Shown here: positions 16,635 through 26,114 of the stretch, piece after piece | How the letters are laid out: every line of letters begins with the position of its first letter | Numbering within the stretch: the first letter of the stretch is position 1 | Program-made: the position numbers and the translations under genes | From: Paenibacillus sp. UNC451MF | Lineage (GTDB): Bacteria > Bacillota > Bacilli > Paenibacillales > NBRC-103111 | Assembly (NCBI RefSeq): GCF_000686845.1 | Contig: NZ_JMLS01000002.1 | Location: 186,001-250,000 of the forward strand | Length of the DNA stretch: 64,000 nucleotides | Direction: 5' to 3' | Notes under the pieces: generated by a model | Seen by the model: only the letters and a program-made list of their open reading frames with translations | The model's database searches: none | What the model was told of the DNA's origin: nothing

Positions 16635-18980
16635 ATGAAACTATTTGGAAGGCTGCGGACTGTCTTTGTGAAGCTGATTTTGTCCTATATTGTGCTTATT
16701 TTGATAACGCTCATTTTCGTCGGGGTGACCTCCTATTTGTATTTCGCCTCCAGCTTCAACGAGCAGGTCGAGAAAGTGAACCAACGAATTCTGAGCCATC
16801 TTAGCCAAACGATAGAAAAAGACGTCATCAGCATCGTCGAAAGCAACTATTTATCCATCGCAGCAGGCGATGTGAACAAGACGAGCCCAGCCCTCTTTTT
16901 TTTCGATAACGGCATGGAAGGCCATCACAGTAAAGTGAAGGATATTCATACGCAGCTCAAAACCTTAGTCGCAGCTAACTCCGATCTTATAGCTTCCATT
17001 GCAGTGTATTACAAAAACAATAATATGCTTATTTCCTCTGATGCCGGGATTACCTATTTGGATCAAGCCGTATGGATCGATCTGGATTGGCTGCAGCGCG
17101 CCCAGTCGCCCGAGACTCGCAAGCAGTGGATCGAGACTCGCAAGGTCTCCTCGAACATTACTTCCGATTCGCACGCAACCGATCTGATGACATTCGTACG
17201 ACCGTACCCTTATACATCCAATGAGGCAAAAATAAAAGGGTACATCGCTATTCATATCAACGAAAGTGCGCTTAAAAACATCATTCATTTGAACGATCCG
17301 AGCGATTCCAATCAGATGGTCCTTCTGGATTCGGAGGGAAATACGCTTTCGCACAGCACAACGGCCGCATTATACAAGCCCATGTCGGGCTACACCTATA
17401 TTGCCGATATTTTGAACTCCAACCGCAAATCCAATCATTTTGTTGAAAAGCTCGGCACTGTCAAAACCATGATTTCCTATGTAACGATTCCAAACGCGGG
17501 CTGGAAGCTGGTCAGCATGACACCTGTTGACGAGTTTTACAAAAGCACGACCCCTATTCGCAACACACTCATCCTGATTTGCTTTATCGCTATTGTGATC
17601 GGCTTAATCGTCTCCAATATTTTCACGTTCAACATGTACAATCCGCTGAAAGCGATCATACATAAAGCAAGGCAGCGGTTAGGCACGAATCATTTGCAAA
17701 ATGAAAATGAGTTTATGTTCATCGACCATGTCATGAACAATCTCTCCGTCAAAGTAAGCGAGCTCGAAACAACGCTCAAAGCTAACATGCCGATTATTAA
17801 GCACAATCTCGTTCTTGGTCTGTTGACTTCAGGAATCCACAGCGAGCATGACTTGTCCGCTAGGCTGCAGCTGCTCCATATCCGGTGGCCTGGGGACGGG
17901 TTCATTTCTCTAAAGCTCCAGCTGGACTCCTATTCGATGCGCCTAGCCTCTCACGAAAACAATCAATATGTGAAATACAACTTAATTGAACATATCGAGC
18001 AGCAAAGCGATGAAACCCATTTGTTTCTGGCTATGGAGCAGTCGGAATATGAAATATCTGTGATAGCCTGCTGCAAGCAATACGACATGAATACGATGAT
18101 TCGCTTGGTTGAGGATATCGCAGCCTATGCTTATACCAGCTTCATGATCCAGATGACGGCGGCCATTGGAACGAAGGTCGATGCTCCCCTTGAATTGCAT
18201 GTATCGTTTGCTCAAACTCAGGCTTTATTGAAATATTATTTCATTATTCCGGATGCGGGAATTTATTACGGTCATTCACTTCTTCAGAGGGAGCAATGTT
18301 CCGAGGAAATACCTGAAGAGCCTATGAAGCGGTTTGCTATAAGCCTGCGTACGAACAACCGCGAAGCGATTCGTGAGGAAATTCACTCCTTTATCGAGCT
18401 GCTGCAAAATGGACCGTTCAGCGCAGAGCACTGCCGGCAAAAATGGTTTGAATATGTGGATCTGTTCCATGTGTATTGCAAAGAAATGAATTTGCGTACA
18501 AAGGACATCTGGAGCACGGAGCTTATGGAATCGTGGGGCCACCTCTCCCATCTCACGGATCATGAGCGATGGCTTCAGCAAGCCGTAGACGAAACTCTTG
18601 CTTATTGGGAGAAGCGAAACGGCAGCCGTACTAACGATATCATTCGGATGGTCAAGGAATACATCTTGTCCAATATCGCTGCTCCGTTATCGCTTGACAC
18701 TGCGGCAGACCAAGTTTCTTTAAGCCCCCGTTATTTAAGCAGAGTATTTAAAGATGAGGTCGGAATTAATTTCACCGATTTCGTGACCAAACAACGCATC
18801 GAGAAAGCCAAGGAGCTGATCATATCGACGGACTTGCAAGTGGAACAAATCGCGGAACAGGTCGGGTTTAACAGTTCGGCCTATTTTATTAAAAAGTTCA
18901 AAGAAATGTACGGCGTTACACCCAAAAATTACAAGCATCATCATAACCTGGACACGATTCAAATGAACAGTAAGATCTGA
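16635..18980 (+). CDS. membrane-bound AraC-family regulator with extracellular sensor domain
   Basis: A 781-residue YesN/YtdP-type regulator. Membrane helix 1 is at about residues 11-36. An extracytoplasmic Cache-like sensor covers about 37-310 and ends with the WKLVSMTPVDEFY motif typical of such domains. Helix 2 is at about 315-338, and a long cytoplasmic linker follows. The C-terminal AraC DNA-binding domain (about 680-775) has two helix-turn-helix units (LSLDTAADQVSLSPRYLSRVFKDE and IAEQVGFNSSAYFIKKFKEMYGVTP). In Paenibacillus these proteins sense extracellular sugars or binding-protein complexes and activate the adjacent importer, here the divergent operon at 16264. The facing S-layer phosphodiesterase operon may also be under its control, but that is inference. 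Confidence 0.9.
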   Translation: MKLFGRLRTVFVKLILSYIVLILITLIFVGVTSYLYFASSFNEQVEKVNQRILSHLSQTIEKDVISIVESNYLSIAAGDVNKTSPALFFFDNGMEGHHSKVKDIHTQLKTLVAANSDLIASIAVYYKNNNMLISSDAGITYLDQAVWIDLDWLQRAQSPETRKQWIETRKVSSNITSDSHATDLMTFVRPYPYTSNEAKIKGYIAIHINESALKNIIHLNDPSDSNQMVLLDSEGNTLSHSTTAALYKPMSGYTYIADILNSNRKSNHFVEKLGTVKTMISYVTIPNAGWKLVSMTPVDEFYKSTTPIRNTLILICFIAIVIGLIVSNIFTFNMYNPLKAIIHKARQRLGTNHLQNENEFMFIDHVMNNLSVKVSELETTLKANMPIIKHNLVLGLLTSGIHSEHDLSARLQLLHIRWPGDGFISLKLQLDSYSMRLASHENNQYVKYNLIEHIEQQSDETHLFLAMEQSEYEISVIACCKQYDMNTMIRLVEDIAAYAYTSFMIQMTAAIGTKVDAPLELHVSFAQTQALLKYYFIIPDAGIYYGHSLLQREQCSEEIPEEPMKRFAISLRTNNREAIREEIHSFIELLQNGPFSAEHCRQKWFEYVDLFHVYCKEMNLRTKDIWSTELMESWGHLSHLTDHERWLQQAVDETLAYWEKRNGSRTNDIIRMVKEYILSNIAAPLSLDTAADQVSLSPRYLSRVFKDEVGINFTDFVTKQRIEKAKELIISTDLQVEQIAEQVGFNSSAYFIKKFKEMYGVTPKNYKHHHNLDTIQMNSKI

Positions 18981-19002
18981 TCATCCAACATAACTGAAAT
19001 GT

Positions 19003-19032
19003 GAAAAGCCCGCAGGCAGCCTGCGGGTTTTC
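19003..19032. terminator. bidirectional intrinsic terminator
   Basis: GAAAA-CCCGCAGG pairs with CCTGCGGGTTTTC around a three-base loop, with A and T tracts on both sides. It separates the converging araC-type and acetyltransferase genes. Confidence 0.88.
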
Positions 19033-19047
19033 ATGATCGATAAAAGC

Positions 19048-20220
19048 TTACACGTAATTCAGACCTCTTGTATAGGGAAACGGCAGCGGGAACAACGTAT
19101 ATAATCGTTCCATTAGCTCCTGAGTGAGAGGAAGCAACGGATTAACATCAAAAAAGAGCTGTACAACCTCCGCTTCCGAAAGCTTCCCTTGCAAGTCTCC
19201 ATAGCGCACCATGATCTGTCCTTCGTCCACTGGGACGAGGTCCAAGCTATTGAACCAATTCTCGTGTTTGCTCCGTAAATACGGTGCGGCTTGGGTTAAC
19301 AGCAGCTTGGGATCGATAATACGAACTGTGCCCCCGTTACGCTCCACGCTATGCTCCGCTTCATGAATCATCTTTGCAAGCTCGTTATCTTGTTCTGCGT
19401 CGTAAATGTCTAGCTGCTCCAGCTCATTCTCCTTCATGGCGTGAGCAAGCAGCATAGCGATGGATGCCTCATCGCCTCCGTACTCGATAACATAAGGCTG
19501 TCGCTTTCCCGAGCCTGGAAGACCCACAGCAGCGAAAGCAACGATACTCCCCTCCTGCTCCGCGACATAGATTTGCTGCTTCATGTTCGTCACGGCTGCA
19601 AGCGGTTGTGCATGGGCTAGAAGCGATAAATCCCATAGGCTCTGCTCGAAACGTATGCGTCGCTGTCCGACTAGCTCACTCAGAGAGAACCAATCGGTCG
19701 CATTCATTTCCCGAAGGACTGTTCTCGCCAGCGAAGCATCCGACGATTCTATCATGGAGCTATGAATACCTGCGGCAGCTTGAGCATTCAGCCGATAATG
19801 GGAGATGGCTCCGAACCGGCAGCAGCCTTCTCTGGCGTACAACTCTCCCGCCCCCGACACCAACAGGATACAAGCTCCGGCTTGCTGCGCATGTCGGATA
19901 ACCTCCTTCAGGATAAGCCCTGCATAGCCCTTCCCTCGATGCTCCGGATGCGTGCATACGGCACCAATGGAGTAGATGTTCAACCTAGCCTTCCCAATCC
20001 GTATAACGGATGGAACCATCCCGATGAAGGAGACCAGCATCTCTTTCACAAACAGCCCGTAAGATTGCCGCAAGCTGTCGGAAAAAACATGGGGGAACGC
20101 ATCCCCCATAGAAGTTTCCCCTGCGCTTCGAAACACGTTGTCAGCGAGACGTATTGCGGTCTCGAACTCCTCCCCTTTCAGCAAGCGAATGTCCAGCATG
20201 CTGTCTAACTCCGTAAGCAT
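19048..20220 (-). CDS. Eis-like GNAT acetyltransferase
   Basis: A 390-residue acetyltransferase of the enhanced intracellular survival (Eis) type: an N-terminal GNAT domain, a second half-GNAT and a sterol-carrier-like C-terminus. The acetyl-CoA site is visible as IGAVCTHPEHRGKGYAGLILKE, followed by LVSGAGELYAREGCCRFG. Its ATG shares one base with the stop codon of the large phosphodiesterase gene upstream (TAATG), so translation is coupled. The substrate could be an aminoglycoside-like or amino-sugar amine. Its tie to a secreted phosphodiesterase hints that the released product may carry an amine; that is speculation. Confidence 0.85.
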   Translation of the reverse strand: MLTELDSMLDIRLLKGEEFETAIRLADNVFRSAGETSMGDAFPHVFSDSLRQSYGLFVKEMLVSFIGMVPSVIRIGKARLNIYSIGAVCTHPEHRGKGYAGLILKEVIRHAQQAGACILLVSGAGELYAREGCCRFGAISHYRLNAQAAAGIHSSMIESSDASLARTVLREMNATDWFSLSELVGQRRIRFEQSLWDLSLLAHAQPLAAVTNMKQQIYVAEQEGSIVAFAAVGLPGSGKRQPYVIEYGGDEASIAMLLAHAMKENELEQLDIYDAEQDNELAKMIHEAEHSVERNGGTVRIIDPKLLLTQAAPYLRSKHENWFNSLDLVPVDEGQIMVRYGDLQGKLSEAEVVQLFFDVNPLLPLTQELMERLYTLFPLPFPYTRGLNYV

Positions 20221-23200
20221 TAATTTATAAATTGCACATGCTGCAATAAACGCTTCAGCATCACAGCAGCCTGCGCACGGGTTGTATACTCAGAAGGCCC
20301 GAATGCATCATCATCCATTCCTGTTATTATGCCTGCTGAAGCAGATTGCTTTACCGCTTCCTGCGCCCACAAGCTGATCTGTGACTGATCCTTAAATTCA
20401 TGTATGGTCTGCTCCTGCTTCACCGCAGCCGCATCCAGATTGCCTGCTATCCTCAAAGCCTTTGAAATCATTACGGCTGACTCCTCACGGGTAATCGGCT
20501 CTTCAGGATGATAGGAGCCATCCTGAAAACCGGATACAAGACCGGCTTTCGCAGCTGCTTTTACGGAACCCGCAAACCACTCTCCCTCGCGTACATCCGT
20601 AAACTTGGAGCCCGAGCTCACTTCATTAAGGCCGAGTGCTCTGACAAGGAGTGCCGCAAATTGAGCCCTAGTAACACGACTGTCAGGATCAAACCGGCTA
20701 TCGCTTACTCCTTGAACTAGCTGCTTGGACGCAAGCAGCTCCACATCCGTCTTAGCCCAATGCTGGCTCAAATCCTTGAATGACTTTTGGGCTGATGCTA
20801 TCGTATACACGCTGTTTCCAGTACGTTTCATGACGACTTCCGTCTTACCGTTTTTCGGATAAAATACGGATGGCACGAACGCTATGCTGCCGGTGGCCGG
20901 ATCAAACCATACAGCGCTAGCCCGGGATGGATCGACGTATCCGTTGATCATCATCGTTCTGGCGACATAGGCACCATCGAAATTATCGATAAGCTCCTCT
21001 TTCCCATTGTCCGCTATTACAGAAAGATGGAACTCTACCCCATCGCTAAGCGGCACGGCTGACAGCTCCTTTAATTTCTGCCGCAGCTGCTCCGTTATCG
21101 GTTCCGCCACTAGTTCCACTGTAATCCGAACCTTGATATGCTCGGTATCGGTGCCCAGCCTTTGCGCCAGCTCCGGAAGCTGCAACAGCTTCACCGGGAA
21201 GTGAAAAGCTGCTGAACTGCTCTTCGCAACGACAACAGCATCCGGTGCTTTGGCTGCCGCCTTCAACAGCGTTCTACCGGCGATTTCCAATGCAGCCGCC
21301 CCATTGGTATCATTCAGTTGAACTTCGATCGTTCTATCACCGTTATCGATTGAAGGAATCAGCTGCTGCTCGTCGAGTGTCATAACTTCAGGCTGCTGCG
21401 ACGGTGTCGTAACAGAAGGCGTTTCAACGACCGGCGCGCTCACGCTAGAGCCCCCACCGCCGCCTCTAGAGCCCGAACTGATATACATGACATAAGGCGC
21501 AGCCTTGACCTCCGCAGTTTTGGCGGATTCCATCCCGGCCCTGTTTACAGCGCTTAGCTGAAACCGGTACGTTTGACCGTTCATAAGTCCTGTCACAGTA
21601 TGGCTTTGCTCAGTGGTCGTATAGCTGGCTGACGCCCCTCCGTCCATATAAATGCGGTATTCGGCAATATCCGGCTCCTTGTTTGCGTTCCATGATAAAG
21701 TTACTTTTCCGTTTTCCGCTGATGCGGAAAAACCGGAGGGAACCGCCGGAGCTGCTTCTTCCACTGCTCCGGCAAGAGTCGTATCAGAAATTCTTTGAAC
21801 ATAATATACTCCCCATGGAAGCTCTCCTCTTGTAGCTGAGCTGGTAATGACAGTGAAGGTACTTAGCATGGCTCCATTAGCAATCGTTATGTTATAGGTA
21901 CCTTGCGGTACATCGGCATAATATTGGACCTGGTGATCTAGCACCGTGCCGAACGAATCCTTGGAATCCGTCATCTCTACCTTGCCGACCTGCGTATTCC
22001 CTTGGGTTTGTCCATACCCCGTCTCGTATCGAACCGTTCGATCTACACTTTCCACCGTAATGGTCGTAGCCGCTTTATTTGTACCCTTAGGCAGAAGCAC
22101 TTCTCCGAATAAATGATAGCCTGCCGCAGGTGATCTTTCAGCAGCACGGAAATTGGCGTAGGCAGCTTCCAATTGGCTTAATCCCGTCTGAAGCTGGGAT
22201 GCCGTCGCTTCAATGTTTTCCGAGACAATGACAGCATCGCTCAAAGCCTGTTTAAACACTGCCTTGGAGCCGGGCTTATAATTCCCTACGTCCGCTCCTT
22301 CTACTGAAGTCTCATACAAAGCCCGTCCTTCCGCTATCTTTTGCAGCAGCAGCATTCTTGGTACTTTGTACGTCACATACACAACCTGCCGCGTTGTATA
22401 AGTGTCAACCGCAGCTTCCACGATCACACGATGGATCCCTGGCGTTAAGGACTGTGTGATCGAGAAGGTTCCTTGGACATCTGCCGCCCCCGCCCATTTA
22501 CCGTTCACCTTGATCGTCGCGAGAGGATCGGTAAGTCCGGTAATCGTAATGCTCTCCGTGTCGACAATCGTATCGTCGGAAGCAGGTGCTGTGAGCTTCA
22601 AGCCCGGTCCTCGATAGGCTTCATCCAGAGCCTCATCCAGCACGGCTCCTGTGGCGCCGGCAGGACCTTCAATCCCGAGCACTCTAGCGATCGTAGGCGC
22701 TATATCGATGTTGTACATTTTTTTCGTGTACTCCATCCCTTTTTCCACATGAGCCCCGGCCAAGAGCGTAAAGATATGCTGTGCATCTTCATCAAGAGAA
22801 TCATGCTGGCCTGCGACGGAGCGCTGCTTCGTGACGGAAGGGTCCCCAGTTTTGAAATGATAAGGGGGCTTCGGAGAGATAAGAAGATCGGCAAAGTGAG
22901 CCGTAGCTCCTCTTTTGATCAGATCTTCTTTAAGCATGTGGGCGCCATAATACACTTTGCCCTTCACTTGCTCCACGATTTCGTCCAGTACCGCCTTTTC
23001 CACCGGAATGCGGAACTTGATTTGCGCCTGCAAGCCGACCGTCGTTATAACGATTTCCGTATCCGGCTTGGCCGACGTATCCTTAGCAAACACTGTCTCC
23101 ACTTTGTAATTGGAGCCTCGGAACTTTTGACCGACTCCAGCTATCGTTTGCTCCAGGTCAGCCAAGCTCGTATAGGTTCCAGGCAGATACGGCGCCTGAA

Positions 23201-25262
23201 ACTCGGCGTTATCCGCTCCGAACTGCACCATGCCGTGATCAGTCGTCAGAGCAATGGTCGTCTTGTTATAGATGCCACGATCCTTTAAAGCCTGAATAAT
23301 ACGGCCCAGCTGTTCATCTACGCGAATGACCGTTTTGGCCACGTTATCCAGATAAGTCTGGACATCCGTCGCTACAGGTACGCCGTAAGCTCCTCCAGCC
23401 TCCGTATGATTGTTATGCCCAACAGCATCGATATCGTCCGCATAGAAAGCCAAAAAGTGCGGAACCTCCGTTAACGTGATCGTCTTGCCACCGGATTGAA
23501 AAGGCTCACCAAGAATGACTTTAACCATCTCATCCGCTCTTTCCTTGGAGCTGTTCAATCCAGAGGCTGTAACATAAGGCTGCGCAGCGTTCCCTGCGAC
23601 AGCACCTTTGTTCTCAAAATAAAATGCATTGACAGCCGCTAAGCCAATGTTATTTTTATATACGGCTTCTGCAATGTTTTCTAATGCATTTTCACGACTG
23701 TATTGAACAACGACATTAGCCGAACTATCGTAATGGCGATAATCGTTGCCGGTATCCACAGGCCATGCGCCGGACACAACAGCCTGCTGCATCGCATCTG
23801 TAATGGAAGGGATGCCCGTACTGGCATTTGTAAACAACACTCCATCCTGAATAAGCGCATTCAGATTCGGGGTACCCCTGTAAGGTGCACTGTTAGCGAG
23901 CTCGTACCATTTGTAAGCAAAACCGTCCAAATTAATATAGAGCACATGATTGTCCGTCGGCTTTTCCACTCGAACCTTCAATAGATTGATGCCTTCGGCA
24001 TTTGCCGGAGCAGGAATTCCAAGCAAGGCCGCAACGGTCGGCGACAGATCCGTGATGCTCGTAGGAACCCGAACGTCACCTTTGGCTGGAACTGCGCTGC
24101 CGGAGATAACACCAAACACATGGGTAGACGTAGAATCGAAAGAGTCCGGTCTATGCACCTTTTCCGATGCAGGTGAGAAGGTATACCCTTCCTTCGGTAT
24201 CACGAGAAGATCGGCGAATTTCGGATGAACCCCCAACGCATCAAGTTGGTTCCGATTCATAACCTCCAATACATAGTCCTGAGCCTGAATGGCGCGAATC
24301 AGTTGATCGATTCTTTCCTGAGTCATCGTCGTTTTATTGTAAATAAACAGCTGCAAATACGTTGCTTCATAGTTTTTAATCGTAACCATATCCGGCGTAC
24401 CGGCTACGGCTCCTGTACTTACTTCCTTGTAAGTGAAACCGTTAGGAGCGACACTTAAAGCATTAAGCAGAGCAGTCGCCTTTTTCCCTTTTGTTTGTGT
24501 AACCCCGCTGTGGGAGCTCAATATATAGGTTGTTTTTGCCGGGTTACCCTTGGTCTCGATCTTCTTCATCAAGGTGCCCAACTGAGCATCCAGCTCGGTA
24601 AGCTTGGTCAATAGATGGGCCTCATAATCCGCCTTCTCGCTGGTTATTTCCCGATCCTCCATATATAAATCGTTGGAATATAAATTTAAGTAGTCCGGTT
24701 GCCCATAGTTCTCGATTTGGTATACTGCTTTCGTCACTGTGCCAGCGAACGTTACCGTCTCCACCGATGATGTAGAATAATATTCAAAGGTAGGGGCTGA
24801 TTCGGCCTTCACCGCATACTCGTTAATAACAACGGCAGTGCGAGAATTTTGCATCGCCTTCGTAATCGTTTGCGCTTCGTTAAGCGCTGTACTAAAGTTG
24901 ATTACATTCGTTCCATCAAGATACTTGTAGGTGTTCCCTGTCGTTTTGGGAAACGCGCCTGTCATCGTAGCAAAATGTCCGGCAACAGCGGACGGCACCG
25001 TTGTCTTGTGATTGGTGAGTCTAATCCCGTTGGCAACTAATTTATCAAGATTAGGCGTGGCCTTTCCGCTTTTCTTGGCCAAATCATATAGCTCGCTGTA
25101 AAAGCCATCCCATGTAATATGCACGACCTTATTGCTCCCCATAGAGCTTGTTGACGCTGCAAAAGCCGAAGCTACTCCTCCTCCGATCCAGGAGCACCAA
25201 CTGCTTACGACCAATCCCCCCATTAATAGAAAGATAACGATTCGCCTTAGCATACTTCTCAT
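20220..25262 (-). CDS. S-layer exoprotein with two tandem phosphodiesterase domains
   Basis: A 1680-residue secreted protein. A signal peptide ends near residue 36 (AFAAS). Residues 44-430 form a first alkaline-phosphatase-fold domain, and 438-890 a second one. An Ig-like domain (895-965), a helical FIVAR-like segment (970-1042), a beta domain (1045-1145), a fibronectin type III domain (1172-1255) and a Gly/Ser/Pro linker (1262-1292) follow. After a further unrecognised domain come three SLH repeats (about 1494-1540, 1554-1602, 1622-1672) that bind cell-wall pyruvylated polymer. Domain 2 keeps the full metal set (LDGF, ASTGIPS, YADDIDAVGH, TTDHGM, GQHDSL). Domain 1 has SSHSGV in place of TTDHGM and no DDxD-H motif, so it is probably inactive. 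Substrate unknown. Confidence 0.88.
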   Translation of the reverse strand: MRSMLRRIVIFLLMGGLVVSSWCSWIGGGVASAFAASTSSMGSNKVVHITWDGFYSELYDLAKKSGKATPNLDKLVANGIRLTNHKTTVPSAVAGHFATMTGAFPKTTGNTYKYLDGTNVINFSTALNEAQTITKAMQNSRTAVVINEYAVKAESAPTFEYYSTSSVETVTFAGTVTKAVYQIENYGQPDYLNLYSNDLYMEDREITSEKADYEAHLLTKLTELDAQLGTLMKKIETKGNPAKTTYILSSHSGVTQTKGKKATALLNALSVAPNGFTYKEVSTGAVAGTPDMVTIKNYEATYLQLFIYNKTTMTQERIDQLIRAIQAQDYVLEVMNRNQLDALGVHPKFADLLVIPKEGYTFSPASEKVHRPDSFDSTSTHVFGVISGSAVPAKGDVRVPTSITDLSPTVAALLGIPAPANAEGINLLKVRVEKPTDNHVLYINLDGFAYKWYELANSAPYRGTPNLNALIQDGVLFTNASTGIPSITDAMQQAVVSGAWPVDTGNDYRHYDSSANVVVQYSRENALENIAEAVYKNNIGLAAVNAFYFENKGAVAGNAAQPYVTASGLNSSKERADEMVKVILGEPFQSGGKTITLTEVPHFLAFYADDIDAVGHNNHTEAGGAYGVPVATDVQTYLDNVAKTVIRVDEQLGRIIQALKDRGIYNKTTIALTTDHGMVQFGADNAEFQAPYLPGTYTSLADLEQTIAGVGQKFRGSNYKVETVFAKDTSAKPDTEIVITTVGLQAQIKFRIPVEKAVLDEIVEQVKGKVYYGAHMLKEDLIKRGATAHFADLLISPKPPYHFKTGDPSVTKQRSVAGQHDSLDEDAQHIFTLLAGAHVEKGMEYTKKMYNIDIAPTIARVLGIEGPAGATGAVLDEALDEAYRGPGLKLTAPASDDTIVDTESITITGLTDPLATIKVNGKWAGAADVQGTFSITQSLTPGIHRVIVEAAVDTYTTRQVVYVTYKVPRMLLLQKIAEGRALYETSVEGADVGNYKPGSKAVFKQALSDAVIVSENIEATASQLQTGLSQLEAAYANFRAAERSPAAGYHLFGEVLLPKGTNKAATTITVESVDRTVRYETGYGQTQGNTQVGKVEMTDSKDSFGTVLDHQVQYYADVPQGTYNITIANGAMLSTFTVITSSATRGELPWGVYYVQRISDTTLAGAVEEAAPAVPSGFSASAENGKVTLSWNANKEPDIAEYRIYMDGGASASYTTTEQSHTVTGLMNGQTYRFQLSAVNRAGMESAKTAEVKAAPYVMYISSGSRGGGGGSSVSAPVVETPSVTTPSQQPEVMTLDEQQLIPSIDNGDRTIEVQLNDTNGAAALEIAGRTLLKAAAKAPDAVVVAKSSSAAFHFPVKLLQLPELAQRLGTDTEHIKVRITVELVAEPITEQLRQKLKELSAVPLSDGVEFHLSVIADNGKEELIDNFDGAYVARTMMINGYVDPSRASAVWFDPATGSIAFVPSVFYPKNGKTEVVMKRTGNSVYTIASAQKSFKDLSQHWAKTDVELLASKQLVQGVSDSRFDPDSRVTRAQFAALLVRALGLNEVSSGSKFTDVREGEWFAGSVKAAAKAGLVSGFQDGSYHPEEPITREESAVMISKALRIAGNLDAAAVKQEQTIHEFKDQSQISLWAQEAVKQSASAGIITGMDDDAFGPSEYTTRAQAAVMLKRLLQHVQFIN

Positions 25263-25622
25263 TGCTTTACATCTCTCCTTTCATACCATCGTCATGTAGA
25301 AGAATCCGCATTACATTGCTTCGCCTACCGTTCAGGACCTCCACCTTTCAGCCATACTGACTCACCTGGCATAGGATCTAATCTACTCTCTCTCAAAATA
25401 TAACGAAACGCCTTATGCGCCTATGCTATTGTTTCAATAACATATAAAACAAAGCACCATGTCCTCATAGAACCGTTATCAAAATTTCACGAATATATAA
25501 ATAAGCGCACGTTCTCTTCTGCCGGCCGCTACCTTAACGAGGATGCATAAATAAAGAGAAAGCTTCCCATTCTAGGGTGGGGCCAGGTTCCCTAACCTAA
25601 GGTAAAAGGAGGTCGAAGATCG
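25263..25622. other. noncoding region upstream of the S-layer phosphodiesterase
   Basis: 360 bp between divergent genes. An AAAGGAG ribosome site for the large reverse-strand gene lies at the left end, and AAAGGAGG for the small forward gene at the right end. No open frame, RNA gene or clear promoter was recognised. The middle is A/T-rich. Confidence 0.5.
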
Positions 25623-25763
25623 ATGAGCAAATCGAAGGCACGACGCGAGAATGCAACGAAAATACGCAAGCAGACGCCTCATCCGCACGGGCATATTACT
25701 TCATTGGAAGAATATGCCGATGAATACGAAGCCGCAAAGCAATCCAAGAATGAGAAACAATAA
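25623..25763 (+). CDS. 46-residue basic small protein
   Basis: A short frame starting MSKSKARRENATK, basic at the N-terminus and acidic toward the end (SLEEYADEYEAAKQ). A consensus AAAGGAGG ends 9-10 bases before the ATG, which is the main support. The His/Pro stretch TPHPHGH is unusual. Such Lys/Arg-rich small proteins are common among spore-former-specific genes, but I recognise no family. The next small gene begins 77 bases after the stop. Confidence 0.6.
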   Translation: MSKSKARRENATKIRKQTPHPHGHITSLEEYADEYEAAKQSKNEKQ

Positions 25764-25840
25764 AGCCTGTCCTACTTGAAGCATCTTCCTCTCCTCTTCT
25801 TCATAAAATGGGTTAAGAACGTGAAGAAGGGGATGAGTGA

Positions 25841-26026
25841 ATGGCACCTGCGTTATGGGCTGAGCTTTTTTCCTGGATTGTCGTTTTGCTCGGTATTATC
25901 GGCGGCTTCTGCGCCTGTATGCACCGATTCATCAGCAACGATACGACTGAATACGATATGGAATTCGTGTGGGATAACAAATTCAAGCTGAAGGATTTGG
26001 AGCTGGATCGAAAAGATCGCAGGTAA
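25841..26026 (+). CDS. 61-residue single-TM small protein
   Basis: Begins MAPALWAELFSWIVVLLGIIGG, a single membrane helix (about residues 8-28), then a charged cytoplasmic tail (EYDMEFVWDNKFKLKDLELDRKDRR). A GAAGAAGGGG ribosome site precedes the ATG, and a GC-rich hairpin follows at 26059-26085. It probably forms a unit with the 46-residue gene upstream. Family not recognised. Confidence 0.58.
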   Translation: MAPALWAELFSWIVVLLGIIGGFCACMHRFISNDTTEYDMEFVWDNKFKLKDLELDRKDRR

Positions 26027-26058
26027 GCTTCCCGCACAAGCTCGTCTGTATGCGCAAA

Positions 26059-26085
26059 CAAGCCCCCGGCGGCGTCGGGGGCTTG
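26059..26085. terminator. GC-rich hairpin between converging genes
   Basis: CAAGCCCCCG pairs exactly with CGGGGGCTTG around a 7-base loop, followed by ACTTTGATT. The T tract is weak, but the position between two converging genes fits a terminator. Confidence 0.65.
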
Positions 26086-26114
26086 ACTTTGATTAACTAT
26101 ATATCCTGCAAATG

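Noticed and set aside
22473-23288. A 271-codon forward frame inside the S-layer protein gene
   Set aside because: It is antisense to the second phosphodiesterase domain, whose motifs are intact, and has no ribosome site.
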